From: Paenibacillus sp. OV219
Lineage (GTDB): Bacteria; Bacillota; Bacilli; Paenibacillales; Paenibacillaceae
Direction of reading: 5' to 3'
Assembly: GCF_900110075.1 (NCBI RefSeq)
Contig: NZ_FOCJ01000005.1
Span: forward strand, 186,001-250,000
DNA: 64,000 nt
Of the stretch, positions 1 through 8,235 are shown in pieces. The number at the start of each line of letters is the position of its first letter. Position 1 is the stretch's first letter. The notes below the pieces were generated by a model. It searched no databases. It was given only the letters and a program-made list of their open reading frames with translations, and was not told where the DNA came from. A program made the position numbers and the translations under genes.

Positions 1-393
1 TTCATGATCCCGAGAGAGGCTATCCAATACTTTAGCGATGCCATCCCGAGCCAGGCTCTCTCCGATAACGAGTATCCGCAGATGAGAAGCATAGATTTTC
101 CTAGGAGTCACCGTTGTCAGCTCGCGAATGGATTCGAATATGGTATCTCCTCTCGATTGCTGGACTGTGATAATAGGAGTCCGTCCGCTCCCGCCTTTGG
201 ATGCAGTTATTTCCGCAGGATTAATGATCTGAACCGAGACACGATAATGATCCTTATTCTTATCAAAGCCAAAAGCTGTCGCAATGGAGATTTCGTTAAG
301 CTCTTTACGATTCCAGCAGCCGGTTAACGTGACGACCACGGCCAGGAGAAGCGCGCAGAGCAACAATTTACGCATGCTCATAGTAGTTGTCAT
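1..393 (-). CDS. Ger(x)C family germination receptor lipoprotein, N-terminal part
   Basis: This is the first 131 codons of a GerC-type subunit; the rest lies beyond the left edge. The translation opens with a hydrophobic segment ending in the lipobox LTGCWNRKE, so the mature protein should be a lipoprotein on the spore inner membrane. It continues with a region characteristic of the family (AFGFDKNKDHYRVSVQI, then TPRKIYASHLRIL). I chose the ATG at 393 because it overlaps the stop of the upstream A gene in an ATGA (4 bp), which suggests translational coupling; in-frame ATGs at 381 and 375 are alternatives. In known receptors the A, B and C subunits form a complex that detects nutrients and triggers germination. 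The ligand cannot be deduced. Confidence 0.93.
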   Translation of the reverse strand, partial: MTTTMSMRKLLLCALLLAVVVTLTGCWNRKELNEISIATAFGFDKNKDHYRVSVQIINPAEITASKGGSGRTPIITVQQSRGDTIFESIRELTTVTPRKIYASHLRILVIGESLARDGIAKVLDSLSRDHE

Positions 394-1874
394 CTCCTCT
401 CCTTCTGCCGCCCAGGATTATTATGGTTCATTAATCGCGGACGCGTATTTAGCAGCCACTGTGGTAATCGCATCATATTGTCCTTCTGATCTTCCTTGAT
501 GAACGGTGCGAACGGTGCCAAATAGGGAACGCCAAACGATTGTAGGCTGCTTAAATGAAGCACCATAATAATACTCCCAACGAGTATGCCAAATAGTCCA
601 AAGGATGCAGCGAGCATCATAAACAAAAACCGGATTATACGAATCGAAATCCCCATGTTGTACGAGGGAATAACGAAATTCGAAATCGCCGTAATTGAGA
701 CGACGATGACCATTGCCGGTCCCACTAATCCCGCGTCCACTGCAGCTTGACCAATAACAAGTGCCCCTACAATCGACACAGCTTGTCCGACGGTGCGGGG
801 CATCCTCACCCCGGCCTCCCTTAATATTTCGAAGGTCACTTCCATCAGGAGTGCTTCTATAAAAGCAGGGAACGGTATCCCTTCACGTTGTGCCACGATG
901 TTGATGAGTAGCGGCGTCGGAATCATTTCTTGATGGAAGGTCGTAATTGCAATGTATGCAGCTGGTCCGAACAAGGCGATAAATAGGCAAACGTATCGCA
1001 GCAATCGAAGCAGAGTGCCGATGTCTGCGCGCTGGTAGTAGTCCTCTGCCGTTTGAATGAAATGAGTAAATAAGGCTGGCACGACCAGTACAAAAGGTGT
1101 TCCATCTACGAGAATAGCCACACGTCCCTCAAGAAGACCACTTGCAACCGTATCTGGACGCTCCGTATTATAGATCGTGGGGAACGGCGTGATTGTTTTG
1201 TCTTGAATGAATTCCTCGATGTAGCCACTCTCCAGAATGGCGTCAGTATCAATACGGTCCAGCCTTGAGCGAACCTCCTCCACAACCTTCTCGTCAACAA
1301 TACCCTGTATGTACATAATCGATACATCCGTGTGCGTCACAGCACCCAATTGCCTAGTTTCCAACCATAGACGAGGATCTTTGATTTTACGACGGATCAA
1401 TGCGGTGTTCGTACGCAATGTTTCGGAGAAGCCTTCCCGCGGTCCTCTCACGACAGATTGGGAAGTAGGCTCAGTGACGCCCCTATCCTTCCACTCATTG
1501 GTCGCAGCTGCGATCCCCTCAGAATAGCCATCCACGAGTACAACCGTTTCACCGGACAGAATGGCATGGCAAAGCGAATCGCAATCCTTCACACTTGAAA
1601 GGTCACCGCTTCTTAGCATGAACGATTGAATCCACTGCAAAGGAGAAGTCACTCCCTCGGGCGGGATAACGGGCTGCGACTCGCCGCAGTTGGCAAGGAG
1701 CGATTCCAACATGTCCTTCACGTTGGCGAGCCCATCTATGTATACGATTGCAGCCGAGTGAGCCTGCAGCTGTGTGATGACCGTGAAGCTGCGAATGACA
1801 AGATCCGTGCTGTTGCCCAGTTCAGTTCTTATCATGTCCAGCGTTGCTTCCAGTTCGGTTTCTAAATGTCTCAT
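390..1874 (-). CDS. GerA/GerKA-type spore germination receptor A subunit
   Basis: The 494-residue length is normal for GerA-family A subunits. A soluble N-terminal half contains the family blocks RGPREGFSETLRTNTALIRRK and DGTPFVLVVPALF. The C-terminal half has several membrane helices, with the block ITTFHQEMIPTPLL between them. The protein should sit in the spore inner membrane with its B and C partners. It begins at an ATG at 1874 with a modest GGAG about 11 nt upstream. The C gene follows with a 4-bp overlap, so this is a ger operon whose end is cut off by the window. Such operons are normally read late in the forespore by sigma G, but I did not identify a convincing promoter. It is a paralogue of the A subunits at 44468-45991 and 59021-60541. 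Confidence 0.95.
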   Translation of the reverse strand: MRHLETELEATLDMIRTELGNSTDLVIRSFTVITQLQAHSAAIVYIDGLANVKDMLESLLANCGESQPVIPPEGVTSPLQWIQSFMLRSGDLSSVKDCDSLCHAILSGETVVLVDGYSEGIAAATNEWKDRGVTEPTSQSVVRGPREGFSETLRTNTALIRRKIKDPRLWLETRQLGAVTHTDVSIMYIQGIVDEKVVEEVRSRLDRIDTDAILESGYIEEFIQDKTITPFPTIYNTERPDTVASGLLEGRVAILVDGTPFVLVVPALFTHFIQTAEDYYQRADIGTLLRLLRYVCLFIALFGPAAYIAITTFHQEMIPTPLLINIVAQREGIPFPAFIEALLMEVTFEILREAGVRMPRTVGQAVSIVGALVIGQAAVDAGLVGPAMVIVVSITAISNFVIPSYNMGISIRIIRFLFMMLAASFGLFGILVGSIIMVLHLSSLQSFGVPYLAPFAPFIKEDQKDNMMRLPQWLLNTRPRLMNHNNPGRQKERR

Positions 1875-2042
1875 GTCATATGCGCTCCGATATGCTGCGG
1901 TTTAAATGATATATGACCATTATTTCCATAAAGCATGATTTCAATTTTCTGGACGATACTAATCCCTGCAACCTATTCGCAATTATTCTCGTTCAGAGGA
2001 TGAAGGTTCTAAAGCTAAACAGAATGGAGATAGACGAAAAAG

Positions 2043-2768
2043 ATGAAGAAACAAGCTCTGAAAACACTCGTGACAGCGGTACTGCTGACAAGCACGATGA
2101 TGCTGTCTGCATGTTCGGGCGATAATACGACTAACAATTCCACCGGGGCCAATTCCAATAATTCGACGTCACCTGCTGATTCGACGAATTCGGACAATGG
2201 GCAATCTAACGCTGGCAATGCTTCGAATGCACCGGCGAATGAACCAGGCAATACGACGAATACGAATACGAATACGAATACGAACTCCAATTCGGCACCG
2301 GATAATACGACTTCGCCATCGAATGACCAGAGCCAAACGACCAAGGATCTTAAAGCGATGCTGACGCTCGCGAAGGACGGGAAAGTAAAGGGGATACCGT
2401 TTACGGCAGATAAGGGACTTATCGATGACGTTGAGAAGGATTGGGGCAAAGCCGACAAGACGGATTTCGCAGGCAAAGGCATGTATGCTACCTATGCGAA
2501 GAAGCACGCGGTGATCGGCTTCAATAAAGGCAGTCAAATCTTTGATGTCCGTTCCGATGCACCTGAATTGCATTCCTATACACTCAAGCAGATTGAAGCA
2601 GCACTTGGTAAGGCGAACAATGTCACCAAGAACGGCAGCGACACCATCTATACGTACGAAGCTAACAAAACCTTTGAACTACGCTTCATTATCTCGAAGG
2701 ATACAGGTAAGGTTGATCATATCTCCGTGTTTGCGCCTGCGGATGCGGTCAACAATATGGCAGGTTAA
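2043..2768 (+). CDS. YjgB-like (DUF4309) lipoprotein
   Basis: The 241-residue product has a lipoprotein signal peptide with lipobox MLSACS near residues 20-25. An Asn/Thr/Ser-rich linker follows (about residues 28-95), then a globular C-terminal domain of about 140 residues. That domain (KDGKVKGIPFTADKGLIDDV, AVIGFNKGSQIFDVRS) resembles the DUF4309 domain of Bacillus YjgB, whose role is not established. The linker holds an Asn-Thr run encoded by a hexanucleotide repeat. The gene stands alone, divergent from the germination operon, and ends in a strong bidirectional terminator shared with the next gene. The ribosome binding site is weak (GGAG 13 nt from the ATG). Family assignment is good; function is unknown. 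Confidence 0.82.
   Translation: MKKQALKTLVTAVLLTSTMMLSACSGDNTTNNSTGANSNNSTSPADSTNSDNGQSNAGNASNAPANEPGNTTNTNTNTNTNSNSAPDNTTSPSNDQSQTTKDLKAMLTLAKDGKVKGIPFTADKGLIDDVEKDWGKADKTDFAGKGMYATYAKKHAVIGFNKGSQIFDVRSDAPELHSYTLKQIEAALGKANNVTKNGSDTIYTYEANKTFELRFIISKDTGKVDHISVFAPADAVNNMAG
2250..2285 (+). repeat. Hexanucleotide microsatellite (ACGAAT-type) inside a lipoprotein gene
   Basis: Six head-to-tail units of a 6-bp motif occur here, four of them identical ACGAAT, encoding alternating Asn and Thr in the low-complexity linker. Gain or loss of whole units would keep the reading frame and change only linker length. Confidence 0.85.
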
Positions 2769-2823
2769 CAAACAAAAGGAGATTTCCTCACCTATCTTGG
2801 CGGGGAATCTCCTTTTGTTTGTT
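2767..2823. terminator. Bidirectional Rho-independent terminator
   Basis: Arms of about 18 bp (2767-2784 and 2806-2823) pair through AAAGGAGATT and its complement, with A-rich and T-rich flanks on both strands. It lies between the convergent genes ending at 2768 and 2828 and can serve both. Confidence 0.88.
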
Positions 2824-2827
2824 TACT

Positions 2828-3397
2828 TTAGAAACAACGACTCTTAAATGCGGGGTCATACTTGCTTTTCAGAAATTTATTGATGGTAAAGGCGATCTCG
2901 ATTGATTTGGACTTGTTTAAATACTCACCTGAATTCGCGTAAGTGGAACAATCCCAATGAATTGCAAATATTTTGGCGATATCCGTGTGTGCTGATGCTT
3001 CGACGTAAAGGTCATAGGTGTCCTTGTTATCCATAACAACCCTATCTTTTTCGATGAGTGCGATCTGTTGATCGCCTTCATAAATGCATAGAAAATGACC
3101 TTCTCTGCCCCTTCCCACCTCATACCCCTCATATTCGCGACCGTGAAGATGCAATTTGGTGAAGCTGTAGCCAAAGAAAATGAACCTCGCTACTTTTACA
3201 TTATAAATCTCGCCATCATCAAGAATAAACCGATCCTGCTTGTTGCCCATCAGCGTATACGCGGCTTCCATGAGTCCAGGAATCTCAACGTTTCCCAAAA
3301 TAGGCGTCGTGCCTTTAATCAAGTAGGACTCGATCTCCTGTCCGTGATGCTCCAAACTAAATTTTGTTCTCGCCGTTTGCTTCAGTGTTAGTTTCAT
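2828..3397 (-). CDS. Hypothetical protein, possibly with a tubby/LURP-one-like fold
   Basis: The product is 189 residues if the ATG at 3397 is used. That start is preceded by a good GAGGA motif 6 nt away, whereas the longer reading to 3463 has no ribosome binding site. There is no signal peptide or membrane segment. The alternating hydrophobic beta-strand pattern and the block IALIEKDRVVMDNKDTYDLY recall tubby-like or LURP-one proteins, but I do not recognise the family with certainty and assign no function. It is a single gene ending in the shared terminator at 2767-2823. Confidence 0.7.
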   Translation of the reverse strand: MKLTLKQTARTKFSLEHHGQEIESYLIKGTTPILGNVEIPGLMEAAYTLMGNKQDRFILDDGEIYNVKVARFIFFGYSFTKLHLHGREYEGYEVGRGREGHFLCIYEGDQQIALIEKDRVVMDNKDTYDLYVEASAHTDIAKIFAIHWDCSTYANSGEYLNKSKSIEIAFTINKFLKSKYDPAFKSRCF

Positions 3398-3498
3398 TAT
3401 TGTCCTCAACAATACATCCATTATATGATCATAGAGAAATTTCTCGTATTGACCAAAGGACATTGTAGCACACGATGCATCCCGCTAATAGACGCTTT

Positions 3499-5682
3499 TC
3501 AATGGAAACCCCACGCTGCCAACTCCAACTCGAAGTTGCTCTCGAAGTCTGGGCTGATTGGCGTGACCCGCACGTTCACGTTCGCCTTCCAGAAGTTGAT
3601 TGAAGTGTCGAAAGTAGCGCCTTCGTAGACGAATTTTCCTTTTGACGATTGCTGTACCGGCTCTAGCTTTACTTTCCATATGCCTTCGCGGCCATCCGAG
3701 CCGACTGCCTCTACGCGGACGTCCTTATGCCATATCGGGCCGAGCTCAATTTCAGTTCGAAAGGTCGTCTTGTGCAGTCCAATTCTGCCGCTATGGTTGT
3801 CTGTCACAATATCTACTTTGCTGACACGGACTCCTGACCAGTTATTGCGAACGAATTGCTTGTAGGCTGCAACTCTTGACGCGACCTCGAAGTGATCCGA
3901 TGCGAACCTCTTCCCTCTTGCCATGGCGGGGACATACACCTTGTTCCAATAATCATTTATCATTCTGTGCGTGTTGAAAGCCGGCGCAAGTGTGCAAATG
4001 GATTCTTTCATCAGGTCGACCCATTCCATAGGGAGCGACTGTTCATTCTGATTGTAGTAGCGCGGAACAATCTCTTCCTCAAGTAGCCGATAAAGCGCTT
4101 CGCTATCCTGCTTCACCTGAGTATCGTGGTCGCCATCTACCTTGCCCTCGATTGCCCATCCGTTCCGCCCGTTATAGCCTTCCGCCCACCATCCGTCCAG
4201 CACACTACAGCCCAGTACGCCGTTCACCGCAGCCTTTTGCCCGCTAGTACCGCTTGCCTCCATTGGCTTAGTTGGCGTGTTGAGCCAGACATCGACGCCT
4301 TGGACAAGCTTCTTTGCCTTATCCATCGCATAGTTCTCAACAATATGAACACGGCCTTTAAACCTGTCTTCTCGAGATAACTCTACAATTTGGCGGATCA
4401 TATTCTGTCCAGGTGCGTCTGCGGGATGTGCTTTTCCAGCGAAAATAAGGGATACCGGACGCTCTGGATCACCTAGGATACGCGCAAGCCGCTGCGGATC
4501 ACTGAAGATAAGAAGCGCTCGTTTATAAGTCGCAAACCGTCTGGCAAAACCAATGACGAGCGGGATTCTGCTCGTCGAGCTAATCGGCAGTCCTAGCTCT
4601 TCGGACATGACAGATTTCGCCCTCAGATGCTCCTCCCACAGCTCAGAACTTGGAATATCCCGAACAGCAGCCCAAACTTTCGGGTCCGTTGTGCGAGAAG
4701 TCCAGTCCGATGGGAGATGCCGATCGAACAGCTCCTTCATTCCAGCAGCCAGCCATGTTTCAATATGAATGCCATTCGTAATGGAATCTACCGGAATGTC
4801 CTGCTTCGGAATATGCGGCATCCAGCGGTGGAACAGCTCTCGGGTCACCTCGCCATGCAGCTTGCTCACCCCGTTCACCTTCGAAGACGTGCTGACGGCA
4901 AACCGTGTCATGTTGAAAGCACCATCCATGCGACCAAGCGACAGGACCCTCTCCCTGTCAGCCCCGAGCTGCCAGTAATAGTCGCCGAAATATCGGTCCA
5001 TCATTTCAATGGAGAATACGTCATGACCAGCCGGAACCGGAGTGTGCGTCGTGAAGACAGTGCTTGCCTTTACCGTTTCAAGTGCTGTCTCGAAAGGTAA
5101 GCCTTGTGCAGACAACACCCGAATTCGCTCGAGCGTTAGGAATACGCAGTGCCCCTCGTTCATATGCCAAACCTCCGGCTCGATGCCGAGTGCCGCAAGC
5201 AGACGTGTACCGCCGATGCCGAGTAGAATTTCCTGGCTGATTCGCAAATCTTGATTGCTCGGATATAACGTATCCGTTAAGCGGCGGTCTGTTTCGCTAT
5301 TGGATTCAATATCTGTATGGAGCAAATACACAGTGATCGAGCCCACTTGAACAGCCCATGCGTTTGCAAATATTTTTCTGCCTATTAAAGGAACCTCGAT
5401 GAGAAGAGGTTGATTATTATGATCCATTACGAGCTGAACCGGATAGACACTTGCCTCCAGGTTGACCTCAGGGTACAGATGCTGCTGCCTGCCCCCCTCG
5501 TCGATTCGCTGCTGGAAATATCCTTTGCCATAAAATATACCTACGCCCGTGAGCGGAACATTCATGTCTGCTGCTGCCTTAATATGGTCACCTGCCAATA
5601 TACCAAGACCACCTGAGTAAATCGGTAAAGTTTCATCGAGTCCGAACTCTGCCGAGAAATACGCGATACCACGGTTTTTCAT
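3499..5682 (-). CDS. Alpha-glucan phosphorylase (GT35)
   Basis: The 727-residue product should use inorganic phosphate to release glucose 1-phosphate from alpha-1,4-glucans such as glycogen or maltodextrin. The N-terminus has the block AYFSAEFGLDETLPIYSGGLG, typical of the shorter phosphorylases of bacteria and archaea. HMNEGHCVF and THTPVPAGHD follow. Near residues 470-490 lies EASGTSGQKAAVNG, whose lysine should carry the pyridoxal phosphate cofactor. I chose the ATG at 5682 because GAGGTGA sits 4 nt upstream; an in-frame GTG or TTG at 5736 would add 18 unrelated residues. The gene is not linked to other glycogen genes here. Confidence 0.93.
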   Translation of the reverse strand: MKNRGIAYFSAEFGLDETLPIYSGGLGILAGDHIKAAADMNVPLTGVGIFYGKGYFQQRIDEGGRQQHLYPEVNLEASVYPVQLVMDHNNQPLLIEVPLIGRKIFANAWAVQVGSITVYLLHTDIESNSETDRRLTDTLYPSNQDLRISQEILLGIGGTRLLAALGIEPEVWHMNEGHCVFLTLERIRVLSAQGLPFETALETVKASTVFTTHTPVPAGHDVFSIEMMDRYFGDYYWQLGADRERVLSLGRMDGAFNMTRFAVSTSSKVNGVSKLHGEVTRELFHRWMPHIPKQDIPVDSITNGIHIETWLAAGMKELFDRHLPSDWTSRTTDPKVWAAVRDIPSSELWEEHLRAKSVMSEELGLPISSTSRIPLVIGFARRFATYKRALLIFSDPQRLARILGDPERPVSLIFAGKAHPADAPGQNMIRQIVELSREDRFKGRVHIVENYAMDKAKKLVQGVDVWLNTPTKPMEASGTSGQKAAVNGVLGCSVLDGWWAEGYNGRNGWAIEGKVDGDHDTQVKQDSEALYRLLEEEIVPRYYNQNEQSLPMEWVDLMKESICTLAPAFNTHRMINDYWNKVYVPAMARGKRFASDHFEVASRVAAYKQFVRNNWSGVRVSKVDIVTDNHSGRIGLHKTTFRTEIELGPIWHKDVRVEAVGSDGREGIWKVKLEPVQQSSKGKFVYEGATFDTSINFWKANVNVRVTPISPDFESNFELELAAWGFH

Positions 5683-5782
5683 GATGTCACCTCTTTTAGC
5701 AAGTTGCACTTCGTCATGTAAGCGCCTAACTGGCACCCCTTTACTATATGCCGCTTAGTGGTGTGAGTGCCCATTGGAAAAC

Positions 5783-5819
5783 GAAAGAAGACAGCCGCCC
5801 GATTGGACTGCTGCCTTCT
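5783..5819 (-). terminator. Terminator of the YjcZ-like gene
   Basis: On the reverse strand a 10-bp stem (5786-5795 with 5810-5819, one G-U pair) is followed by a short T-rich stretch. It lies about 40 bp downstream of the small sporulation gene. Confidence 0.55.
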
Positions 5820-5858
5820 TGGATTGCTCGAACTATTGATCTATGCTCATTGCTCACG

Positions 5859-5966
5859 TTATCTAAAGCAACCGCAGATGACAATGACAAGCAGAATGAA
5901 AAGCACCAGAATCGAACCGGAGCTAGTAAACGCACCACCAACGTGACCACCGCTAAAACCGTTCAA
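5859..5966 (-). CDS. YjcZ-family small sporulation membrane peptide
   Basis: This is a 35-residue peptide: a Gly-rich N-terminus (NGFSGGHVGGAF) followed by one hydrophobic helix (ILVLFILLVIVICG) and a short CFR tail. This is the layout of the YjcZ/YnzH-type peptides that are abundant in spore formers and often made in sporulation. It starts at a TTG at 5966 with a perfect AGGAGGTG 9 nt upstream, which makes it convincing despite its size. Its exact function is unknown. A likely terminator follows at 5783-5819. Confidence 0.8.
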   Translation of the reverse strand: MNGFSGGHVGGAFTSSGSILVLFILLVIVICGCFR

Positions 5967-6084
5967 TGTATTGCACCTCCTGAAGATTAGAGTCTGTTTA
6001 GAATATGTCCGAGGTGCATGAATGGATTGGGTACTTGGCAGGGGTGCAATTGCTCGGGTATAGCTGCCTACTACGATGGCCATA

Positions 6085-6112
6085 CAAAAAGCCCGCGATT
6101 CCCGCGGGCTTG
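6085..6112 (-). terminator. Rho-independent terminator of the xylB operon
   Basis: An 8-bp GC-rich stem AGCCCGCG/CGCGGGCT with a 5-nt loop is followed by five T residues on the reverse strand. It lies directly after the last gene of the operon (stop at 6121). Confidence 0.88.
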
Positions 6113-6120
6113 AGGTCCAT

Positions 6121-7455
6121 TTACAACTTTGAAATTAGGCTATAAGCGAGACCTTGCCAACTGCTGTCGCCACTCTCGAATAATTGGCGATTACTTCGAA
6201 CAATCCTCCCGAAGAGCTGTAGCGCAGCAAGATCATCGAGCTCAGTCACGGACATCGCGAGATGCTCATAGAGCAGTTCGTCTAGAAGTGCACGAGCTGT
6301 CTCGTTACACCAGAAAGCAGCATTCAATTCGCAGTTGCCAAATAGCGAGTAATGATGCATGTTACACGATCCAACTGTACCCCATTCACCATCGACAATC
6401 ATAAGCTTGGAATGAACCCAGACGTTGCTGCGTTTGCCATCTTCGCTCAGACCAGCGATGCCCGCCAAGGTGAATTGGTCGAACGTCGCAAGCTCAGACA
6501 GTGCATCAGGAATTTCACCTGCTGCCGGTACAACAGCTACAATTTCTACCCCTCGCAATAGAGCAAGGCGCAAGCTGCCGAGAATCTCTGGAACAGCGAT
6601 GTACTGGTTCTCCATATAGATCGAACGGCGCGCCGCGTGGATTGCTGCACAATATTGGTCAAAGTTCGAGCGCTCACCTTCATGTACTGGATAAGCTGTA
6701 CCTTGTGGTGTAGCTTGACCGCACAACATCCGACCGTCTGCGATCGTCCGCTGAATTTGAACGCTTGCGTTTCCGCGATTGCCCGGTACTTCCGTCGGAA
6801 AAGGAAGATCCGAATCGCTTCCTTCGCCCCACCGTCCATCAAACAGATGACGCTCGCTTGCTTCGTTCCAGCGCTGGACAAAGTTATGGTGAACATCGAC
6901 AGTTGATGGGCCTGCGAGTTCGATGTACAGATCATGATTCTGTCCTTCGCCGCCGCTATGTCCCGGAGTGACTACAGAATGGGGATTGAGATTAATCCCA
7001 CCCAGGAACGCCGTCTCTGCTGCATAGCCTGCGTCAATGATCCAGCTCTTCTGATGCTGACAAAACCCAAGCTTGGCTCGATCCCAGCGGATACGAATGG
7101 TCGAAGCAGACGCTCTGAGCTTATCCAAATGTTCAGGAGCTCCCCAGAAAGCATTCGTTTTCAAGTATTCCGTTTCTGGGTCAGGACGCCAGAAGACCAT
7201 GCGGACATCTAGCCCTCTCTCCGCTGCCCGATTCAGAACATCAAGTGGCGATCCTCTGCCATCTGGCATTCGGCATGTTTCCCACATGAACGTTACCGTC
7301 ACCCAAACGCTGTGTTGTGCCCCTTCAATGGCTTCACAGACACGGCGGAAAGCTGGTTCTCCGTCAATGAGCGGCTTGATTCGATTGCCAGAGCGGACAG
7401 GATATGACGCTTTGGGTGCAAAAGGAATGGTATCCGTCTTAGGACGTGAAGCCAA
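6121..7455 (-). CDS. Phospholipase D-like / cardiolipin synthase-like protein
   Basis: The 444-residue protein has two PLD repeats. The first HKD-type motif is HQKSWIID near residue 132 and the second is HSKLMIVDGEWGTVGSCNM near residue 348. Both keep the His and Lys used for phosphatidyl or phosphodiester transfer. There are no N-terminal membrane helices, unlike classical cardiolipin synthases, so it is probably soluble or peripheral. Its start is a TTG at 7455 with a weak ribosome binding site, 1 nt after the stop of the SDR gene, so translation may depend on coupling. It is the last gene of a carbohydrate operon, an unexpected place for a phospholipid enzyme; the substrate is open. Confidence 0.88.
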   Translation of the reverse strand: MASRPKTDTIPFAPKASYPVRSGNRIKPLIDGEPAFRRVCEAIEGAQHSVWVTVTFMWETCRMPDGRGSPLDVLNRAAERGLDVRMVFWRPDPETEYLKTNAFWGAPEHLDKLRASASTIRIRWDRAKLGFCQHQKSWIIDAGYAAETAFLGGINLNPHSVVTPGHSGGEGQNHDLYIELAGPSTVDVHHNFVQRWNEASERHLFDGRWGEGSDSDLPFPTEVPGNRGNASVQIQRTIADGRMLCGQATPQGTAYPVHEGERSNFDQYCAAIHAARRSIYMENQYIAVPEILGSLRLALLRGVEIVAVVPAAGEIPDALSELATFDQFTLAGIAGLSEDGKRSNVWVHSKLMIVDGEWGTVGSCNMHHYSLFGNCELNAAFWCNETARALLDELLYEHLAMSVTELDDLAALQLFGRIVRSNRQLFESGDSSWQGLAYSLISKL

Positions 7456-7456
7456 G

Positions 7457-8230
7457 TTATCGCATCCGATGGCCGCCAGTAATCGCCAGCTCCGTGCCTG
7501 TCACTGAAGCCGACTCTTCGCTTAACAAGAAGACAGCGCCGTAAGCAATGTCTTCTTCCGTTTGAAGCCGCCCAATCGGAACGGTTGCTTCACCCATCGC
7601 AGCCAACTGTTCGGCGCTAATCCCCATCTTCTCGTGCAGCTCGATTTCGCCATCTGAGGCAACCCAACCTACCGTAATCCAATTCGAGCGAATCCGCTGC
7701 GCTGCGAAATTCGAAGCGATATGTTTACTCAGCGTCAGCATCGCACCTTTGGAGCAAGAATAAGCAGCAAGATCCATCTGCCCCATATAGGCATTAGTAG
7801 ACCCAATATGGACGATTGATCCGCCCCCTGTCTCCTGCATCGAGGCGACCGCGTATCTAGAACAATAGAAAGATCCTTTGATGTTCACATCAAACACCGT
7901 ATCGAACAATTCTTCAGACGTATTGAGCAGATTCCCGCGTGGGAAGATCGCTGCATTGTTCACGAGCCCATCTATACGACCAAATCGTTCAACAGCTTTG
8001 TCAATCAACTGCTGACAATCCTCCGTCTTGCTCACATCGGTCCGAACGAATAATCCGGCTGTGCCGTACAACTGTTCGATGTCCCGGATTACTGCCGCTC
8101 CTTCTTGTTCACTCCGGCCGGCAACGACGACGTTCGCCCCTTCGCTAGCACATTTGAGCGCAATGCCTTTACCGATTCCTTTTGTCGCTCCTGTTACGAT
8201 GATTGTTTTGCCACTTAGCCGTTGTCCCAT
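7457..8230 (-). CDS. SDR family NAD(P)-dependent oxidoreductase
   Basis: This 257-residue classical short-chain dehydrogenase has the cofactor motif TGATKGIG near the N-terminus, NNAA in the middle, and Ser plus YSCSK as catalytic residues. The C-terminus ends in a GTELAITGGHRMR block. I chose the ATG at 8230, which has AAGGAG 8 nt upstream; an in-frame GTG at 8239 lies inside that ribosome binding site. It sits 5 nt after the preceding TIM-barrel gene. In context it probably oxidises or reduces a sugar, polyol or keto-sugar intermediate, but the substrate cannot be read from the sequence. Confidence 0.9.
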   Translation of the reverse strand: MGQRLSGKTIIVTGATKGIGKGIALKCASEGANVVVAGRSEQEGAAVIRDIEQLYGTAGLFVRTDVSKTEDCQQLIDKAVERFGRIDGLVNNAAIFPRGNLLNTSEELFDTVFDVNIKGSFYCSRYAVASMQETGGGSIVHIGSTNAYMGQMDLAAYSCSKGAMLTLSKHIASNFAAQRIRSNWITVGWVASDGEIELHEKMGISAEQLAAMGEATVPIGRLQTEEDIAYGAVFLLSEESASVTGTELAITGGHRMR

Positions 8231-8235
8231 TCGTT

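Noticed and set aside
2015-2573. Two long reverse-strand open frames (155 and 134 codons) opposite the YjgB-like lipoprotein gene
   Set aside because: They mirror the low-complexity linker of the plus-strand gene, have Arg/Ile or Val/Phe repeats with no family resemblance, and lack ribosome binding sites.
3095-5100. Plus-strand frames of 98, 157 and similar lengths opposite the unknown protein and the glucan phosphorylase gene
   Set aside because: They are shadows of the reverse-strand genes; Cys- and Ser-rich composition and absence of ribosome binding sites argue against coding.
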